34,191 nt of DNA from Sphingomonadales bacterium. Its GTDB lineage: Bacteria; Pseudomonadota; Alphaproteobacteria; Sphingomonadales; Sphingomonadaceae. The DNA lies in NCBI GenBank assembly GCA_028289885.1, contig JAQGKX010000045.1, forward strand, positions 1 to 34,191, in the 5' to 3' direction. This document shows, piece by piece, positions 15,741-23,849 of this stretch. Each line of letters opens with the position of its first letter. Within the stretch, counting starts at the first letter, position 1. The position numbers and the translations under genes were made by a program. The notes beneath the pieces were generated by a model. It was not told the origin of the DNA and did no database searches. It saw nothing but the letters and a program-made list of their open reading frames with translations.

Positions 15741-16556
15741 ATGTCGCGCCTGTGGATTTTCGGACTGGGCTATACGGCCTCGCGCATCGCTCGTCGCTTG
15801 CATGCCGACGGCTGGCACGTCGCGGGAACCGGACGCGCCGGAACCCCATTCGACGACGAAGCCGCCGTCCGAACAGGCATAGCCCATGCCACCCACATAC
15901 TGTCCTCAATCCCGCCAGAAGCCGACCACGACCCCGTGCTGCGCCGCTATGCCGACGCGTTCGGCGACCGCTGGCTCGGCTACCTCTCCTCGACCGGTGT
16001 CTATGGCGACGTTGCCGGAGCATGGGTCGATGAGAGCGCGTCCATCAAAGGCCGCCGCGGCAATCGCAACCAGGCCGATCTGGACTGGCAGTCAGTCGGT
16101 GCCCGCGTGTTCCGCCTGCCCGGCATCTACGGCCCCGGACGCTCGGCGCTGGATCGCGTCATAGAAGGCAAGGCGCACCGCATCGCCCGCGCGGATCAGG
16201 TGTTCAGCCGCATCCATGTCGATGATATCGTGAGCGGGGTCGTTGCCGGCCTGACCGCACCTTCCGGAGTCTATAATCTTTCGGACGATTTACCGGCCCA
16301 TCAGAACGATGTGATCGAGCAAGCTGCGGCGCTGCTTGGACTGCCGCTCCCTCCATTCGTGCGGCTCGAAAGCCTGTCGCCAATGGCCCGCAGTTTCTTT
16401 TCGGAGAACCGCCGCGTCGCCAACACCAAGGCAAAGCGCGTCCTCGGCTGGCAACCAAGTTACGCCGACTTCACGATCGGCTTGCGGGCGCTCAGGGCGA
16501 TGGTGAGTCCTGTAAACGTCACCACGCCCCCCGCTACCGCAAGCACCGTCCAGTGA
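15741..16556 (+). CDS. YeeZ-like NAD(P)-dependent epimerase/dehydratase family protein
   Basis: An extended-SDR protein of 271 residues. The Rossmann motif GLGYTASRIARRL at about 8-20 and the following GWHVAGTGR resemble E. coli YeeZ. The active-site strand YLSSTGVYGDVAGAWVDE lies at about 81-98. Later blocks (RLPGIYGPGRSALDRV and FSRIHVDDIV) are typical nucleotide-sugar epimerase features. The substrate cannot be told from sequence; YeeZ-type proteins are poorly characterised. The ATG at 15741 has AAGGG about 7 bases upstream. The last 30 or so codons run past the usual family end and overlap the convergent EamA gene by 97 bases, so the true C-terminus carries a Thr/Pro/Ala-rich tail. Confidence 0.85.
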   Translation: MSRLWIFGLGYTASRIARRLHADGWHVAGTGRAGTPFDDEAAVRTGIAHATHILSSIPPEADHDPVLRRYADAFGDRWLGYLSSTGVYGDVAGAWVDESASIKGRRGNRNQADLDWQSVGARVFRLPGIYGPGRSALDRVIEGKAHRIARADQVFSRIHVDDIVSGVVAGLTAPSGVYNLSDDLPAHQNDVIEQAAALLGLPLPPFVRLESLSPMARSFFSENRRVANTKAKRVLGWQPSYADFTIGLRALRAMVSPVNVTTPPATASTVQ

Positions 16557-17395
16557 TAACGTTCGAACACGGTCGATAAAATCATCGCGAGCACCGGCGT
16601 CATCACGCTCGAATACGCTGCCCGCGCGGGCCCGATCACGCGGATGACCCCAAAATAGCAGGTGAACGCGATCGCGCTCGCAAACACGCCGAGATAAAGC
16701 GTCCCGCTTAAATACATCATGGTCATTTCGATGACCGGCGCGCCCACAGTCAGCCATGCAACGATCGCGTTGATCAACGCCCCCCAAAGCATCCCCCACG
16801 CCAGCATAGCGGCCATCGACATTGACCGCGCCCGATCGGCCCCCTGCAGGACATTGGAGACCGAGGCCGAAAGCACCCCAAGCAACGTCAGGCCCACACC
16901 CACCAGAGAAGCATGTCCGCTCGACACATCCGCACGCGCTTCCTTCAGGATCAGCAGCCCGACCCCGATCAGCGCGACCAGCGACCCGAACAGGAACCGC
17001 CCCGTCACTGGTTGCTTCAGGAATATCCGCCCGAAAATCGCGTTCGGCACGACCAGCAGGGCAAACACCACGGCGACCAGCCCCGAGGTAATCAGCCCCT
17101 CCGCCCGGTAAACGAAATTGAAGTTGAGGCAGAATTGCGCCAGCCCGATCAGCGCGGCAAACGCATGCCCCCGCCAATCGAGCCGCAACGATGCCCTGGT
17201 CGCAAGCGCATAGACGAACATCGCCACCGCCCCGACAAGAAACCGGTAACAAACCGACCATGTCGGCGGCACGACCCCGAGCTGGCCCCGGATCACCAGC
17301 CACGTCGAACCCCAGATGATCGTCGCCACCGCAAAAGGGATCATTACCCGCGCGCTCATCATCGGGCTCTGGCTCACCCGAACACCGTCCGTCAT
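16460..17395 (-). CDS. EamA/DMT-family transporter
   Basis: A 311-residue inner membrane protein with about ten hydrophobic helices arranged as two EamA repeats. It begins MIPFAVATIIWGSTWLVIRGQLG in the first repeat and has GVLSASVSNVLQGADRARSM opening the second. It ends with a short basic tail (ALSARKPIVKSA). DMT exporters remove amino acids or other metabolites; the substrate cannot be predicted. The ATG at 17395 overlaps the threonine aldolase stop (ATGA), which fixes the start and suggests coupling. An export role for threonine or a related amino acid is therefore tempting but only inferred. The 3' end overlaps the convergent epimerase gene. Confidence 0.9.
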   Translation of the reverse strand: MTDGVRVSQSPMMSARVMIPFAVATIIWGSTWLVIRGQLGVVPPTWSVCYRFLVGAVAMFVYALATRASLRLDWRGHAFAALIGLAQFCLNFNFVYRAEGLITSGLVAVVFALLVVPNAIFGRIFLKQPVTGRFLFGSLVALIGVGLLILKEARADVSSGHASLVGVGLTLLGVLSASVSNVLQGADRARSMSMAAMLAWGMLWGALINAIVAWLTVGAPVIEMTMMYLSGTLYLGVFASAIAFTCYFGVIRVIGPARAAYSSVMTPVLAMILSTVFERYHWTVLAVAGGVVTFTGLTIALSARKPIVKSA

Positions 17396-18393
17396 AGCGC
17401 CTCTAATGCGGCCGCCAACCCAGCGATCTCCGCCTCGGGCTGATCCCATGACACGACAAAGCGCGCCTCATCCTCGGCCCAGTCGTAAAAATCGAAGCCC
17501 TGCGTCCGGAGTTTGGCGGCCTCATCCGCCTTCACCGCCGCGAACACCTCATTGGCCTGCACAGGGTGGATCAAACGGTCACCCGCCGCATAACCGATCC
17601 GCGTCGCGCCAGCGTTGGCAGAGCGTGCATTGTCCAGCCAAAGATCGCCTTCCAGCATCGCCAGGATCTGCGCCGCCTGATACCGTCCCTTCGACGACAG
17701 ATGCCCCGCCCGCTTGCGCCGAATTCGAACCTCGTCGGCCAGCGTTTTGTCAAAAAGGACGAGTGCCTCGGCCGACATTCCCCCGTTTTTGATGAACCCG
17801 AAACTCAGCGCATCGACCCCGCCGCGCCACGTCAGGTCCGCCGGGCTTGCCCCGATGTTGACCACCGCATTGGCGAACCGTGCGCCGTCCATATGGAACC
17901 GCAAGCCACGTGCCTTTGCCACTGAGCCAATTGCCGCCACGTCCGCCGCCGAGTAACTCTGTCCATATTCGGTGGCATTGGTGATCGACACCGCCGCCGC
18001 CTGCGTCCGGTGGACATCGTTGGCGATCCCGTCGAGCAGGGCGTCTATAGTAGCCGGCGTGAGCTTCGCCGCAGCGCCACCCGCACACAGCAATTTGGCC
18101 CCACCGGAATAAAACTCCGGAGCACCCGCCTCGTCATTCTGGATATGCGCGTCCTTATGACACACGATCCCGCGAAATGGTGGGCAAAGGGTGGCCAGCG
18201 CCAGCGAGTTCGCCGCCGTACCTGTTGCGACCCACAAAGCCGCACACTCGGTTTCGAACAGTTCGGAAAATGCCGCGTCGAGCGACTTGCTTAAGCCATC
18301 GCCGTCATAGGCCGTATCGACCCGGTTCGCCCGCGCCAGCGCTTCGAGGACGGCCGGGTGAACCGACGCCGCATTGTCTGAAAAAAACCGCAT
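17392..18393 (-). CDS. ltaE: Low-specificity threonine aldolase (PLP enzyme)
   Basis: A fold-type I PLP enzyme of the beta-eliminating lyase family (333 residues). It cleaves threonine or allo-threonine to glycine and acetaldehyde. Family marks are the N-terminal FFSDNAASVHPAVLEAL, the HMDGAR block (residues 167-172, with D169 holding the PLP nitrogen) and the Schiff-base lysine K202 in DALSFGFIKNGG. The usual serine/cysteine-rich sequence around the lysine is slightly changed, but the Lys is in register. Sphingomonads use the same domain for related beta-hydroxy amino acid cleavage, so the exact substrate is open. It overlaps the downstream exporter gene and lies 31 bases after the aquaporin gene. 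Confidence 0.88.
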   Translation of the reverse strand: MRFFSDNAASVHPAVLEALARANRVDTAYDGDGLSKSLDAAFSELFETECAALWVATGTAANSLALATLCPPFRGIVCHKDAHIQNDEAGAPEFYSGGAKLLCAGGAAAKLTPATIDALLDGIANDVHRTQAAAVSITNATEYGQSYSAADVAAIGSVAKARGLRFHMDGARFANAVVNIGASPADLTWRGGVDALSFGFIKNGGMSAEALVLFDKTLADEVRIRRKRAGHLSSKGRYQAAQILAMLEGDLWLDNARSANAGATRIGYAAGDRLIHPVQANEVFAAVKADEAAKLRTQGFDFYDWAEDEARFVVSWDQPEAEIAGLAAALEAL

Positions 18394-18424
18394 GGCCGAT
18401 CCATGCGTTTCTCTCGCCCGATCG

Positions 18425-19123
18425 TCAATCGCTTGCGGGACTCAGCCATTTATAGCCCGCACCGCCGATGATGCCGCCCAGGATCGGAGCGAGCCAGAAC
18501 AGCCAGAGTTGATGCAACGCGATGCCACCCTCGATCAATGCAGGCCCGGTCGAACGCGCCGGATTTACCGATGTGTTGGTGACGGGGATCGAAATCAGGT
18601 GGATCAACGTCAGGCAAAGACCAATGGAGATCGGCGCAAAACCCTTTGGCGCATTCCCGTGGGTCGATCCCATGATGACGAACAGAAAGCCTGCGGTCAG
18701 CACGACTTCGGTGATGAACGCCGACCGGAAGGAAAATCCGCCGGGGGAATGTTCGCCATAGCCGTTCGAAGCGACCCCGCCGGTAAAGGACCCATCCATC
18801 TTGCCGCTCGCGATCAGGTAGAGCAACGCCGAGGCGATGACGGCACCGACCGCCTGCGCGGCGATGTAGCCGGGGATATCGCGGCCCGGAAAGCGACCAC
18901 CTGCCCATAATCCAATCGTTACCGCCGGATTGAGATGGCAGCCTGAAATATGCCCGATCGCATAAGCCATCGTCAGTACGGTCAAGCCAAACGCGATGCT
19001 GACACCGACAAAGCCGATGCCGAGCGCCGGAAAGCCCGCAGCAAGCACGGCACTGCCGCAGCCGCCGAACACGAGCCAGAACGTGCCGAACGCCTCGGCC
19101 ACCAACGGTCTTGGATTATTCAT
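18425..19123 (-). CDS. aqpZ: Aquaporin Z
   Basis: A water channel of the MIP family, 232 residues with six membrane helices and two half-helices. Both NPA boxes are present: HLNPAVT (N65) and SVNPARST (N187). The selectivity-filter residues of E. coli AqpZ (Phe, His, Arg, Thr) appear as F45, H175, R190 and T184. The stretch [18 protein letters not shown] is as in AqpZ, so a water-selective rather than glycerol channel is expected. A strong GGAGGGGG ribosome-binding site precedes the ATG. It is transcribed towards the aldolase and exporter genes and is separated from ribH by 64 bases. Confidence 0.95.
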   Translation of the reverse strand: MNNPRPLVAEAFGTFWLVFGGCGSAVLAAGFPALGIGFVGVSIAFGLTVLTMAYAIGHISGCHLNPAVTIGLWAGGRFPGRDIPGYIAAQAVGAVIASALLYLIASGKMDGSFTGGVASNGYGEHSPGGFSFRSAFITEVVLTAGFLFVIMGSTHGNAPKGFAPISIGLCLTLIHLISIPVTNTSVNPARSTGPALIEGGIALHQLWLFWLAPILGGIIGGAGYKWLSPASD

Positions 19124-19187
19124 GAATGTCCCCCTCCAAAAGCAACTTCGGGGAGGAACTTGGTACGCTATCGTTATGAAGTAAAGG

Positions 19188-19610
19188 CTAGCCCCCGAAG
19201 CGCTCCTTCAGCGCCATCATCGCCAGCGCAGCCTTCGCCGCTTCGCCGCCCTTGTCCTTTTCGTCGGGACGGGCGCGGGTCAGTGCCTGTGCTTCGTTCT
19301 CCACCGTCAGGATACCGTTGCCGATGGCAAGGCCATCCATTGTAAGCGCCATCACCCCGCGTGCGCTTTCGCCCGCGACGATCTCGAAATGATAGGTCTC
19401 GCCACGGATCACGACGCCCAGCGCAACGAAACCTTCGTAACGTCCGCTTTCTGCGGCCAGCGAAATCGCACCGGGGATTTCCAGCGCCCCCGGCACCGTA
19501 ATCGTTTCGTGCGCATGGCCCGCGTCCTCGAGCGCAGCCTGCGCGCCTTCCAGCAGAAGATCGTTCAGATGGTCGTAAAATCGTGCTTCGACGATGAGAA
19601 TCCGGGCCAT
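19188..19610 (-). CDS. ribH: 6,7-dimethyl-8-ribityllumazine synthase
   Basis: Lumazine synthase condenses 3,4-dihydroxy-2-butanone 4-phosphate with the ribitylamino-pyrimidine in the penultimate step of riboflavin synthesis. The 140-residue protein has the normal subunit length. It shows [21 protein letters not shown], then [13 protein letters not shown], and the catalytic region [21 protein letters not shown] with the expected His (ETYHFE). Its ATG overlaps the ribB stop by one base (TAATG), so it is translationally coupled to the enzyme that makes one of its two substrates. Confidence 0.97.
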   Translation of the reverse strand: MARILIVEARFYDHLNDLLLEGAQAALEDAGHAHETITVPGALEIPGAISLAAESGRYEGFVALGVVIRGETYHFEIVAGESARGVMALTMDGLAIGNGILTVENEAQALTRARPDEKDKGGEAAKAALAMMALKERFGG

Positions 19611-20911
19611 TATTTGCTACCACTTAGGGGAATGGGCCGCTCACCGACAACCGACAGCCCATAGCCGTCCAGCCCGATAAGCGTGTGATGTGTGTTGGTC
19701 AGCAGGATCATGTCCTGCACGCCGAGTTCGGCCAGCACCTGCGCACCGATGCCATAATCGCGCAATTCCTCGACCTCGGGTTCGCCGACGCGCTTGCCGT
19801 CCAGTCGCAGGCCCATCAATCGTGTCACGCCGTCCTTCATCGAACGGTTGATGACGACGATCACGCCAGAACCTTCTTCGGCAATGACCTTCATCGACTG
19901 GGACAGCAGGCCCGACCGCTCGTTCTGCTCGCCAAATGTGTCCACAAAGATCGAGTGAGTGTGCATCCGCACCAACACCGGCTTTGCCGGATCGAGATAG
20001 CCCTTGACCAGTGCAACCGTCTCGTCGCCCGTTGCCTTGTTATAGAAAGTCATTGCCACCCAGTCGCCGCCCCACTGGCTGGTGAAACGCATCTCCATCT
20101 TCTTTTCGATGAGATGGTCGTGCTTGTGGCGATAGGCGATCAGGTCGCGGATCGTGCCCATCTTCAGGCCGTGCAACCGTGCAAACGACACAAGGTCGTC
20201 CATCCGCGCCATCGTACCGTCATCCTTCATGATCTCGCAGATCACGCCCGATGGGTTGAGCCCGGCCAGCCGGGCAACGTCGACCGCGGCTTCGGTATGG
20301 CCGGTGCGGATGAGTACGCCGCCCTCACGCGCGATCAACGGAAAGACATGGCCGGGGGTGACGATATCGGCGGCGCCCTTGGTCGCATCGATCGCAACCG
20401 AAATCGTCCGCGACCGATCCGCCGCCGAGATTCCCGTCGTGACGCCCTCCAACGCCTCGATCGACGTCGTGAAAGCGGTCTCGTGCCGGGTGCCGTTCGC
20501 ACGGCTCATCAACTGCAGGCCGAGTTGATCCACACGTTCTTTCGTGAGCGCGAGACAGATCAGGCCACGGCCATGAGTCGCCATGAAATTGATCGCGTCG
20601 GGGGTCGCCATCTGCGCCGGGATGATCAAATCGCCCTCATTCTCGCGATCCTCGTCATCGACCAGGATGAACATCCGGCCATTGCGCGCTTCGTCGATGA
20701 TTTCCTCGATTGGCACCAGCGAAGGCCGGTCATCGTTTGCCAGCAGATAGTTTTCCAATTTGCGCAGCGTGTCCGCGGTTGGGTTCCAGTCCGGCGACTC
20801 GAGATCGCGCAATGTATTGGCGTGAAGGCCAGCCGCACGCGCGAGGCCGGAGCGTGAAACGCCGCCGACCGAAACATGATCGCGGACTTTTTCTATCGAG
20901 AATGTGCTCAT
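19610..20911 (-). CDS. ribB: HTH - DHBP synthase (RibB) - RibX fusion
   Basis: Three parts in 433 residues. Residues 17-57 form an XRE-like helix-turn-helix ([20 protein letters not shown]). Residues about 64-265 are 3,4-dihydroxy-2-butanone 4-phosphate synthase, with [12 protein letters not shown] (85-96), [12 protein letters not shown] and [14 protein letters not shown]; it makes the four-carbon unit of riboflavin from ribulose 5-phosphate. Residues about 270-433 resemble GTP cyclohydrolase II. The zinc cysteines are absent, however: the regions expected to read ECLTGD and RCDCG are HSIFVD and QNERSG (about 319-333). This is the RibX type of domain, so GTP cyclohydrolase II must come from elsewhere. 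The ATG at 20911 lies just beyond a perfect palindrome. The HTH suggests autoregulation. Confidence 0.9.
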   Translation of the reverse strand: MSTFSIEKVRDHVSVGGVSRSGLARAAGLHANTLRDLESPDWNPTADTLRKLENYLLANDDRPSLVPIEEIIDEARNGRMFILVDDEDRENEGDLIIPAQMATPDAINFMATHGRGLICLALTKERVDQLGLQLMSRANGTRHETAFTTSIEALEGVTTGISAADRSRTISVAIDATKGAADIVTPGHVFPLIAREGGVLIRTGHTEAAVDVARLAGLNPSGVICEIMKDDGTMARMDDLVSFARLHGLKMGTIRDLIAYRHKHDHLIEKKMEMRFTSQWGGDWVAMTFYNKATGDETVALVKGYLDPAKPVLVRMHTHSIFVDTFGEQNERSGLLSQSMKVIAEEGSGVIVVINRSMKDGVTRLMGLRLDGKRVGEPEVEELRDYGIGAQVLAELGVQDMILLTNTHHTLIGLDGYGLSVVGERPIPLSGSK

Positions 20912-20923
20912 TCCAGCCTAGTC

Positions 20924-20962
20924 TCACATTGTAATGTGATCGTCAATAACGTTGTATCACAA
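20924..20962. promoter_or_regulatory. Palindromic candidate operator between ribB and the endolysin gene
   Basis: TCACATTGTAATGTGA (20924-20939) is a perfect 7+2+7 palindrome centred about 20 bases upstream of the ribB ATG. On the ribB strand it contains TACAAT, a good -10 hexamer. A second, weaker inverted repeat TTGT-ATC-ACAA lies at 20952-20962, about 26 bases away. Two sites on nearly the same helix face suit a dimeric XRE-type repressor, and the HTH on RibB itself is the obvious candidate. The site also lies upstream of the divergent endolysin-holin pair. Confidence 0.6.
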
Positions 20963-21045
20963 TGAAATTCTTGATGGCTCATATCGGCTCTGTCCTACAG
21001 CGAACCCATCTGGTTATTAGGGAGTGGCAATTTCGGGGGCGAACC

Positions 21046-21594
21046 ATGAATATTCAAATTCTCATCGACGCGGCAATCGGTCGCGAAGGCGGCTATGTCA
21101 ATCATCCCGCAGATCGCGGCGGGGCAACCTGCTGGGGCGTAACTGAAGCGGTCGCGCGCGCGCATGGCTATCGCGGCGAGATGCGCAGCTTTCCGAGAAC
21201 GGAGGCCATTTCCATCTATGAGCGGCTCTATTGGCTGAAACCGGGGTTCGACGCAGTTGTACCGATAGCGCCGACGATTGCCGCCGAACTGTTCGATACC
21301 GGCATCAACATGGGACCCGCCGTCGCGGTCGCCTTCCTGCAACGTGCACTGAATGCGCTCAATCGTGGCGCGTTGGATTATGACGATGTCATCGCCGGAC
21401 CGCGCATCGACGAGGCGACGATCGGCGCGCTTCGGGGCTTCCTGAACAAGCGAAAACCCGGCGGAGAACGCGTGCTGCTCAAGGCTCTCGAAGCATTGCA
21501 GGGCGAACGTTACCTCGACTTGGCCGAACGCCGCCCCGCCAACGAGGCCTTCCTCTACGGCTGGCTCGCCAACCGCGTCGGGCAATTTTCCTGA
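21046..21594 (+). CDS. GH108-family endolysin (N-acetylmuramidase, GTA/phage type)
   Basis: A 182-residue lysozyme-like protein. The N-terminal GH108 signature is clear: IGREGGYVNHPADRGGATCWGVT, with the catalytic Glu at residue 14. The fold continues with a C-terminal peptidoglycan-binding-3-like segment (TAAELFDTGINMGPAVAVAFLQRALN onward). It has no signal peptide or membrane helix, so it would need a holin to reach the wall; a holin gene follows 23 bases later. I start it at the ATG at 21046 (GGGGGCG about 6 bases upstream); the frame extends back to 20962 but the extra residues are not family-like. Gene transfer agents of Alphaproteobacteria use an endolysin-holin pair of this type. Confidence 0.88.
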   Translation: MNIQILIDAAIGREGGYVNHPADRGGATCWGVTEAVARAHGYRGEMRSFPRTEAISIYERLYWLKPGFDAVVPIAPTIAAELFDTGINMGPAVAVAFLQRALNALNRGALDYDDVIAGPRIDEATIGALRGFLNKRKPGGERVLLKALEALQGERYLDLAERRPANEAFLYGWLANRVGQFS

Positions 21595-21617
21595 CCGCAT
21601 TATGAAGGAGACAGTGA

Positions 21618-22031
21618 ATGGCTTTGCTTGATGCAATCGTTGGTCCGATCGGCGGACTGCTCGACAAGATAATCCCCGACCCACGCGCGCGCGACGCGGC
21701 CAAGCTGGAGTTGCTGAAACTCGAAGGCTCGCAAGAAATGGACGCGATCAAGGCCCGGATGGCGGCGATCGTGGTCGAGGCGCAATCGCTCGATCCGTGG
21801 ACGAGCCGGGCGCGTCCGAGTTTCCTGTACGTCATGTATGCCATCATATTATGGTCAATACCGATGGGCCTGATCGCTGCGGTCCAGCCCGCAATTGCGC
21901 ATGACATCGCCGATGGGATGAACGCTTATCTTGGCGGCATCCCCGAACCGATGTGGACGTTGTTCGGCACCGGCTACCTTGGCTACACCGTGGCGCGGAG
22001 TTGGGGTAAGGCCAAGGGCGTGGACAAATAG
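21618..22031 (+). CDS. Three-TM holin of gene-transfer-agent type
   Basis: A 137-residue protein beginning MALLDAIVGPIGGLLDKIIPDPRARDAA, then a charged amphipathic helix (KLELLKLEGSQEMDAIKARM), then PWTSRARPSFLYVMYAIILW and further hydrophobic segments near residues 70-92 and 108-126. This matches the family described as holin of 3 TMs for gene-transfer release. It would make the inner-membrane lesion that frees the upstream endolysin. GGAGAC lies about 7 bases before the ATG. The rest of a GTA capsid cluster is not in this window; in Rhodobacter too the lysis pair sits away from the structural genes. Confidence 0.85.
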   Translation: MALLDAIVGPIGGLLDKIIPDPRARDAAKLELLKLEGSQEMDAIKARMAAIVVEAQSLDPWTSRARPSFLYVMYAIILWSIPMGLIAAVQPAIAHDIADGMNAYLGGIPEPMWTLFGTGYLGYTVARSWGKAKGVDK

Positions 22032-22038
22032 GAGTTAA

Positions 22039-22057
22039 TGCAAGCTGGCGGCTTGCA
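22039..22057 (+). terminator. Hairpin after the holin gene
   Basis: TGCAAGC (22039-22045) and GCTTGCA (22051-22057) form a perfect 7-bp stem with a 5-base loop, 7 bases after the holin stop. A weak T-run follows only 10 bases later, so it may be a terminator or an RNA-stabilising hairpin between the lysis pair and the Yip1 gene. Confidence 0.5.
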
Positions 22058-22102
22058 CCGATCGGCATTTTGTGGCGAACTCCTGACAATCGGGAGAGAG
22101 CT

Positions 22103-23236
22103 ATGAGCGATATCGGGCCGCTGCCAGTCAGCCGTAACAGTCTGTTGTTCGACCGTGTCAAAGCGATCCTTACCACGCCGAAAACCGAATGGCCGCTGAT
22201 CGATGCCGAACCGACGACGATCGGAGCCATCTACAAGTCATATGTCATCCAGCTCGCGGCGATCGGACCGGTTGCCGGGTTGATCGGATCGCTGGCGTTT
22301 GGCTATTCGATCATGGACATTACGTATCGCCCGACGATCGGCAGCGCGCTGGGTGTCGCGATCGTCGGTTATGTTTCCGCGCTGGTCGGCGTTTACATCC
22401 TCGCGCTCGTGATCGACTATCTCGCGCCCCAGTTCGGCGCGGTGAAGAACCGGACGCAGGCGTTCAAAATTGCCGCTTATGGGTGGACTGCGGCATGGGT
22501 GGTCGGCATTTTCAGCCTGATTCCTCAGCTGTCCTTTTTGGCTATTCTCGGTCTGTACAGCTTGTACCTCGTATATCTCGGGTTGCCGATCGTCATGAAG
22601 GCGCCCGCCGACAGGGCGATGGGCTATGTTGCCGTCGTTCTCGTTATTGCCATCGTGCTGAGTTTGATGCTCGGTCTGTTGATAGCTCCGCTTACCAGAG
22701 CCTTCGGTCCCCCGGCGGACGTTGGCATAGTCGCGGGAAGCGCGGTCGTCCCCGGGCTCGCGGGGACTGACAATCGAACGCCCGCAGCGAACAAGCCGCC
22801 GGTCGCGGCATCGGTGCTGCAAACAGCGTTGCCCGCTACCTTGCCGGGAGGGTTCACGCGCACCAGTCTCGAAAGCGCATCGGCAGGAGCCGGTGGTTTC
22901 GGTGGATCGAATGCCGAAGCTGAATATACCAGCGGCGACCAGATCGTCCGGCTGGAAATCACCGACATGGGATCACTGGGCGGTCTCGCCTCACTCGGTG
23001 GTGCGATGAACATCGAATCGTCGAAACAAACGGCCACCGGCTATGAGAAAACCGGCAAGGTCGATGGTCGCCTGACCACCGAGAAATGGGACGCGACCGG
23101 CAAGGCGGGCACCTATAACACCGTCGTCGCCGACCGCTTCATGGTCGAGGCCGCAGGCACGGCACCATCGATCGATGTATTCAAAAACGCGGTGGCGTCG
23201 GTGAACGTCGCGGCACTGGAAGCCATGGCCAAATAG
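22103..23236 (+). CDS. Yip1-family membrane protein with extracytoplasmic C-terminal domain
   Basis: A 377-residue protein. The first 220 or so residues contain a short cytoplasmic start ([20 protein letters not shown], typical of bacterial Yip1-domain proteins). Five hydrophobic segments follow, including [20 protein letters not shown] and [20 protein letters not shown]. About 150 residues without membrane segments follow: an Ala/Pro-rich linker and then a folded-looking region ([16 protein letters not shown] to the end). The topology would place this region in the periplasm if the five-helix count is right. The function of bacterial Yip1 proteins is unknown. The ATG at 22103 has GGGAGAG about 6 bases upstream. 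It precedes hslVU by 43 bases. Confidence 0.8.
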   Translation: MSDIGPLPVSRNSLLFDRVKAILTTPKTEWPLIDAEPTTIGAIYKSYVIQLAAIGPVAGLIGSLAFGYSIMDITYRPTIGSALGVAIVGYVSALVGVYILALVIDYLAPQFGAVKNRTQAFKIAAYGWTAAWVVGIFSLIPQLSFLAILGLYSLYLVYLGLPIVMKAPADRAMGYVAVVLVIAIVLSLMLGLLIAPLTRAFGPPADVGIVAGSAVVPGLAGTDNRTPAANKPPVAASVLQTALPATLPGGFTRTSLESASAGAGGFGGSNAEAEYTSGDQIVRLEITDMGSLGGLASLGGAMNIESSKQTATGYEKTGKVDGRLTTEKWDATGKAGTYNTVVADRFMVEAAGTAPSIDVFKNAVASVNVAALEAMAK

Positions 23237-23253
23237 GCAGACCGTTGCGGGCC

Positions 23254-23265
23254 GGGCGTACGCCC
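23254..23265. repeat. Short palindrome upstream of hslV
   Basis: GGGCG-TA-CGCCC is a perfect 12-bp palindrome lying 14 bases before the hslV ATG. It overlaps where a ribosome-binding site would be, and no other AGGAGG-like site is visible. It could be a protein site or chance in GC-rich DNA. Confidence 0.3.
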
Positions 23266-23279
23266 CCCATATCGCCGTG

Positions 23280-23849
23280 ATGAATGATCGCACATCTTCG
23301 TCGATGCCCACATGGCACGGCACCACCATCGTTTCAGTCCGCAAATCAGGGAAGGTCGTTATCGCCGGGGACGGCCAGGTAACGATGGGGCAGACCGTGA
23401 TGAAGCCGAATGCGCGCAAGGTTCGCCGCATCGGTGACGGAACGGTGATCGCCGGGTTCGCGGGCGCAACCGCCGACGCCTTCACGCTGTTTGAACGGCT
23501 GGAGCGCAAGCTGGAGGCGCATGCAGGCCAACTGATGCGCGCCGCTGTAGAACTCGCAAAGGACTGGCGCACCGACAAATACCTCCGCAACCTGGAGGCG
23601 ATGATGATCGTTGCCGACAAGGACGTGACGCTGATCCTGACGGGCAACGGCGACGTCCTCGAACCCGAAGCCGGCATTGCGGCCATCGGTTCGGGCGGGA
23701 ACTATGCCCTGTCCGCCGCAAAGGCGCTGGTCGAATATGAGCCCGACGCGGAAGTCCTCGCGCGCAAGGCGATGGCGATTGCGGCGGAGGTTTGCGTCTA
23801 TACCAACGACCGCGTGACGATCGAAGTCATCGAAGGAGCCGCCGCATGA
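23280..23849 (+). CDS. hslV: ATP-dependent protease peptidase subunit HslV
   Basis: HslV is the threonine protease ring of the HslUV (ClpQY) complex that degrades misfolded cytoplasmic proteins. The 189-residue frame has a short propeptide ending WHG, then [22 protein letters not shown]15 should be the N-terminal nucleophile after processing, as in other alphaproteobacterial HslV. The [16 protein letters not shown] and [11 protein letters not shown] blocks are standard. I start it at the ATG at 23280; a GTG directly before it is in frame. The stop overlaps the hslU ATG (ATGA). Confidence 0.96.
   Translation: MNDRTSSSMPTWHGTTIVSVRKSGKVVIAGDGQVTMGQTVMKPNARKVRRIGDGTVIAGFAGATADAFTLFERLERKLEAHAGQLMRAAVELAKDWRTDKYLRNLEAMMIVADKDVTLILTGNGDVLEPEAGIAAIGSGGNYALSAAKALVEYEPDAEVLARKAMAIAAEVCVYTNDRVTIEVIEGAAA

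Noticed and set aside
19150-19180. GGAAC...CGTT near the aquaporin-ribH gap as an EcfG promoter
   Set aside because: The spacing is about 12 bases and it points away from any rightward gene.
19685-20857. Rightward 390-residue ORF over ribB
   Set aside because: It is antisense to the RibB fusion with its intact catalytic motifs; His/Arg-rich shadow.
20962-21045. Upstream extension of the endolysin frame
   Set aside because: The added 28 residues do not resemble the GH108 N-terminus, and the ATG at 21046 has a better ribosome-binding site.
20912-21045. FMN riboswitch before ribB
   Set aside because: The 5' region is too short and lacks the multi-stem conserved FMN element; only the palindrome is present.
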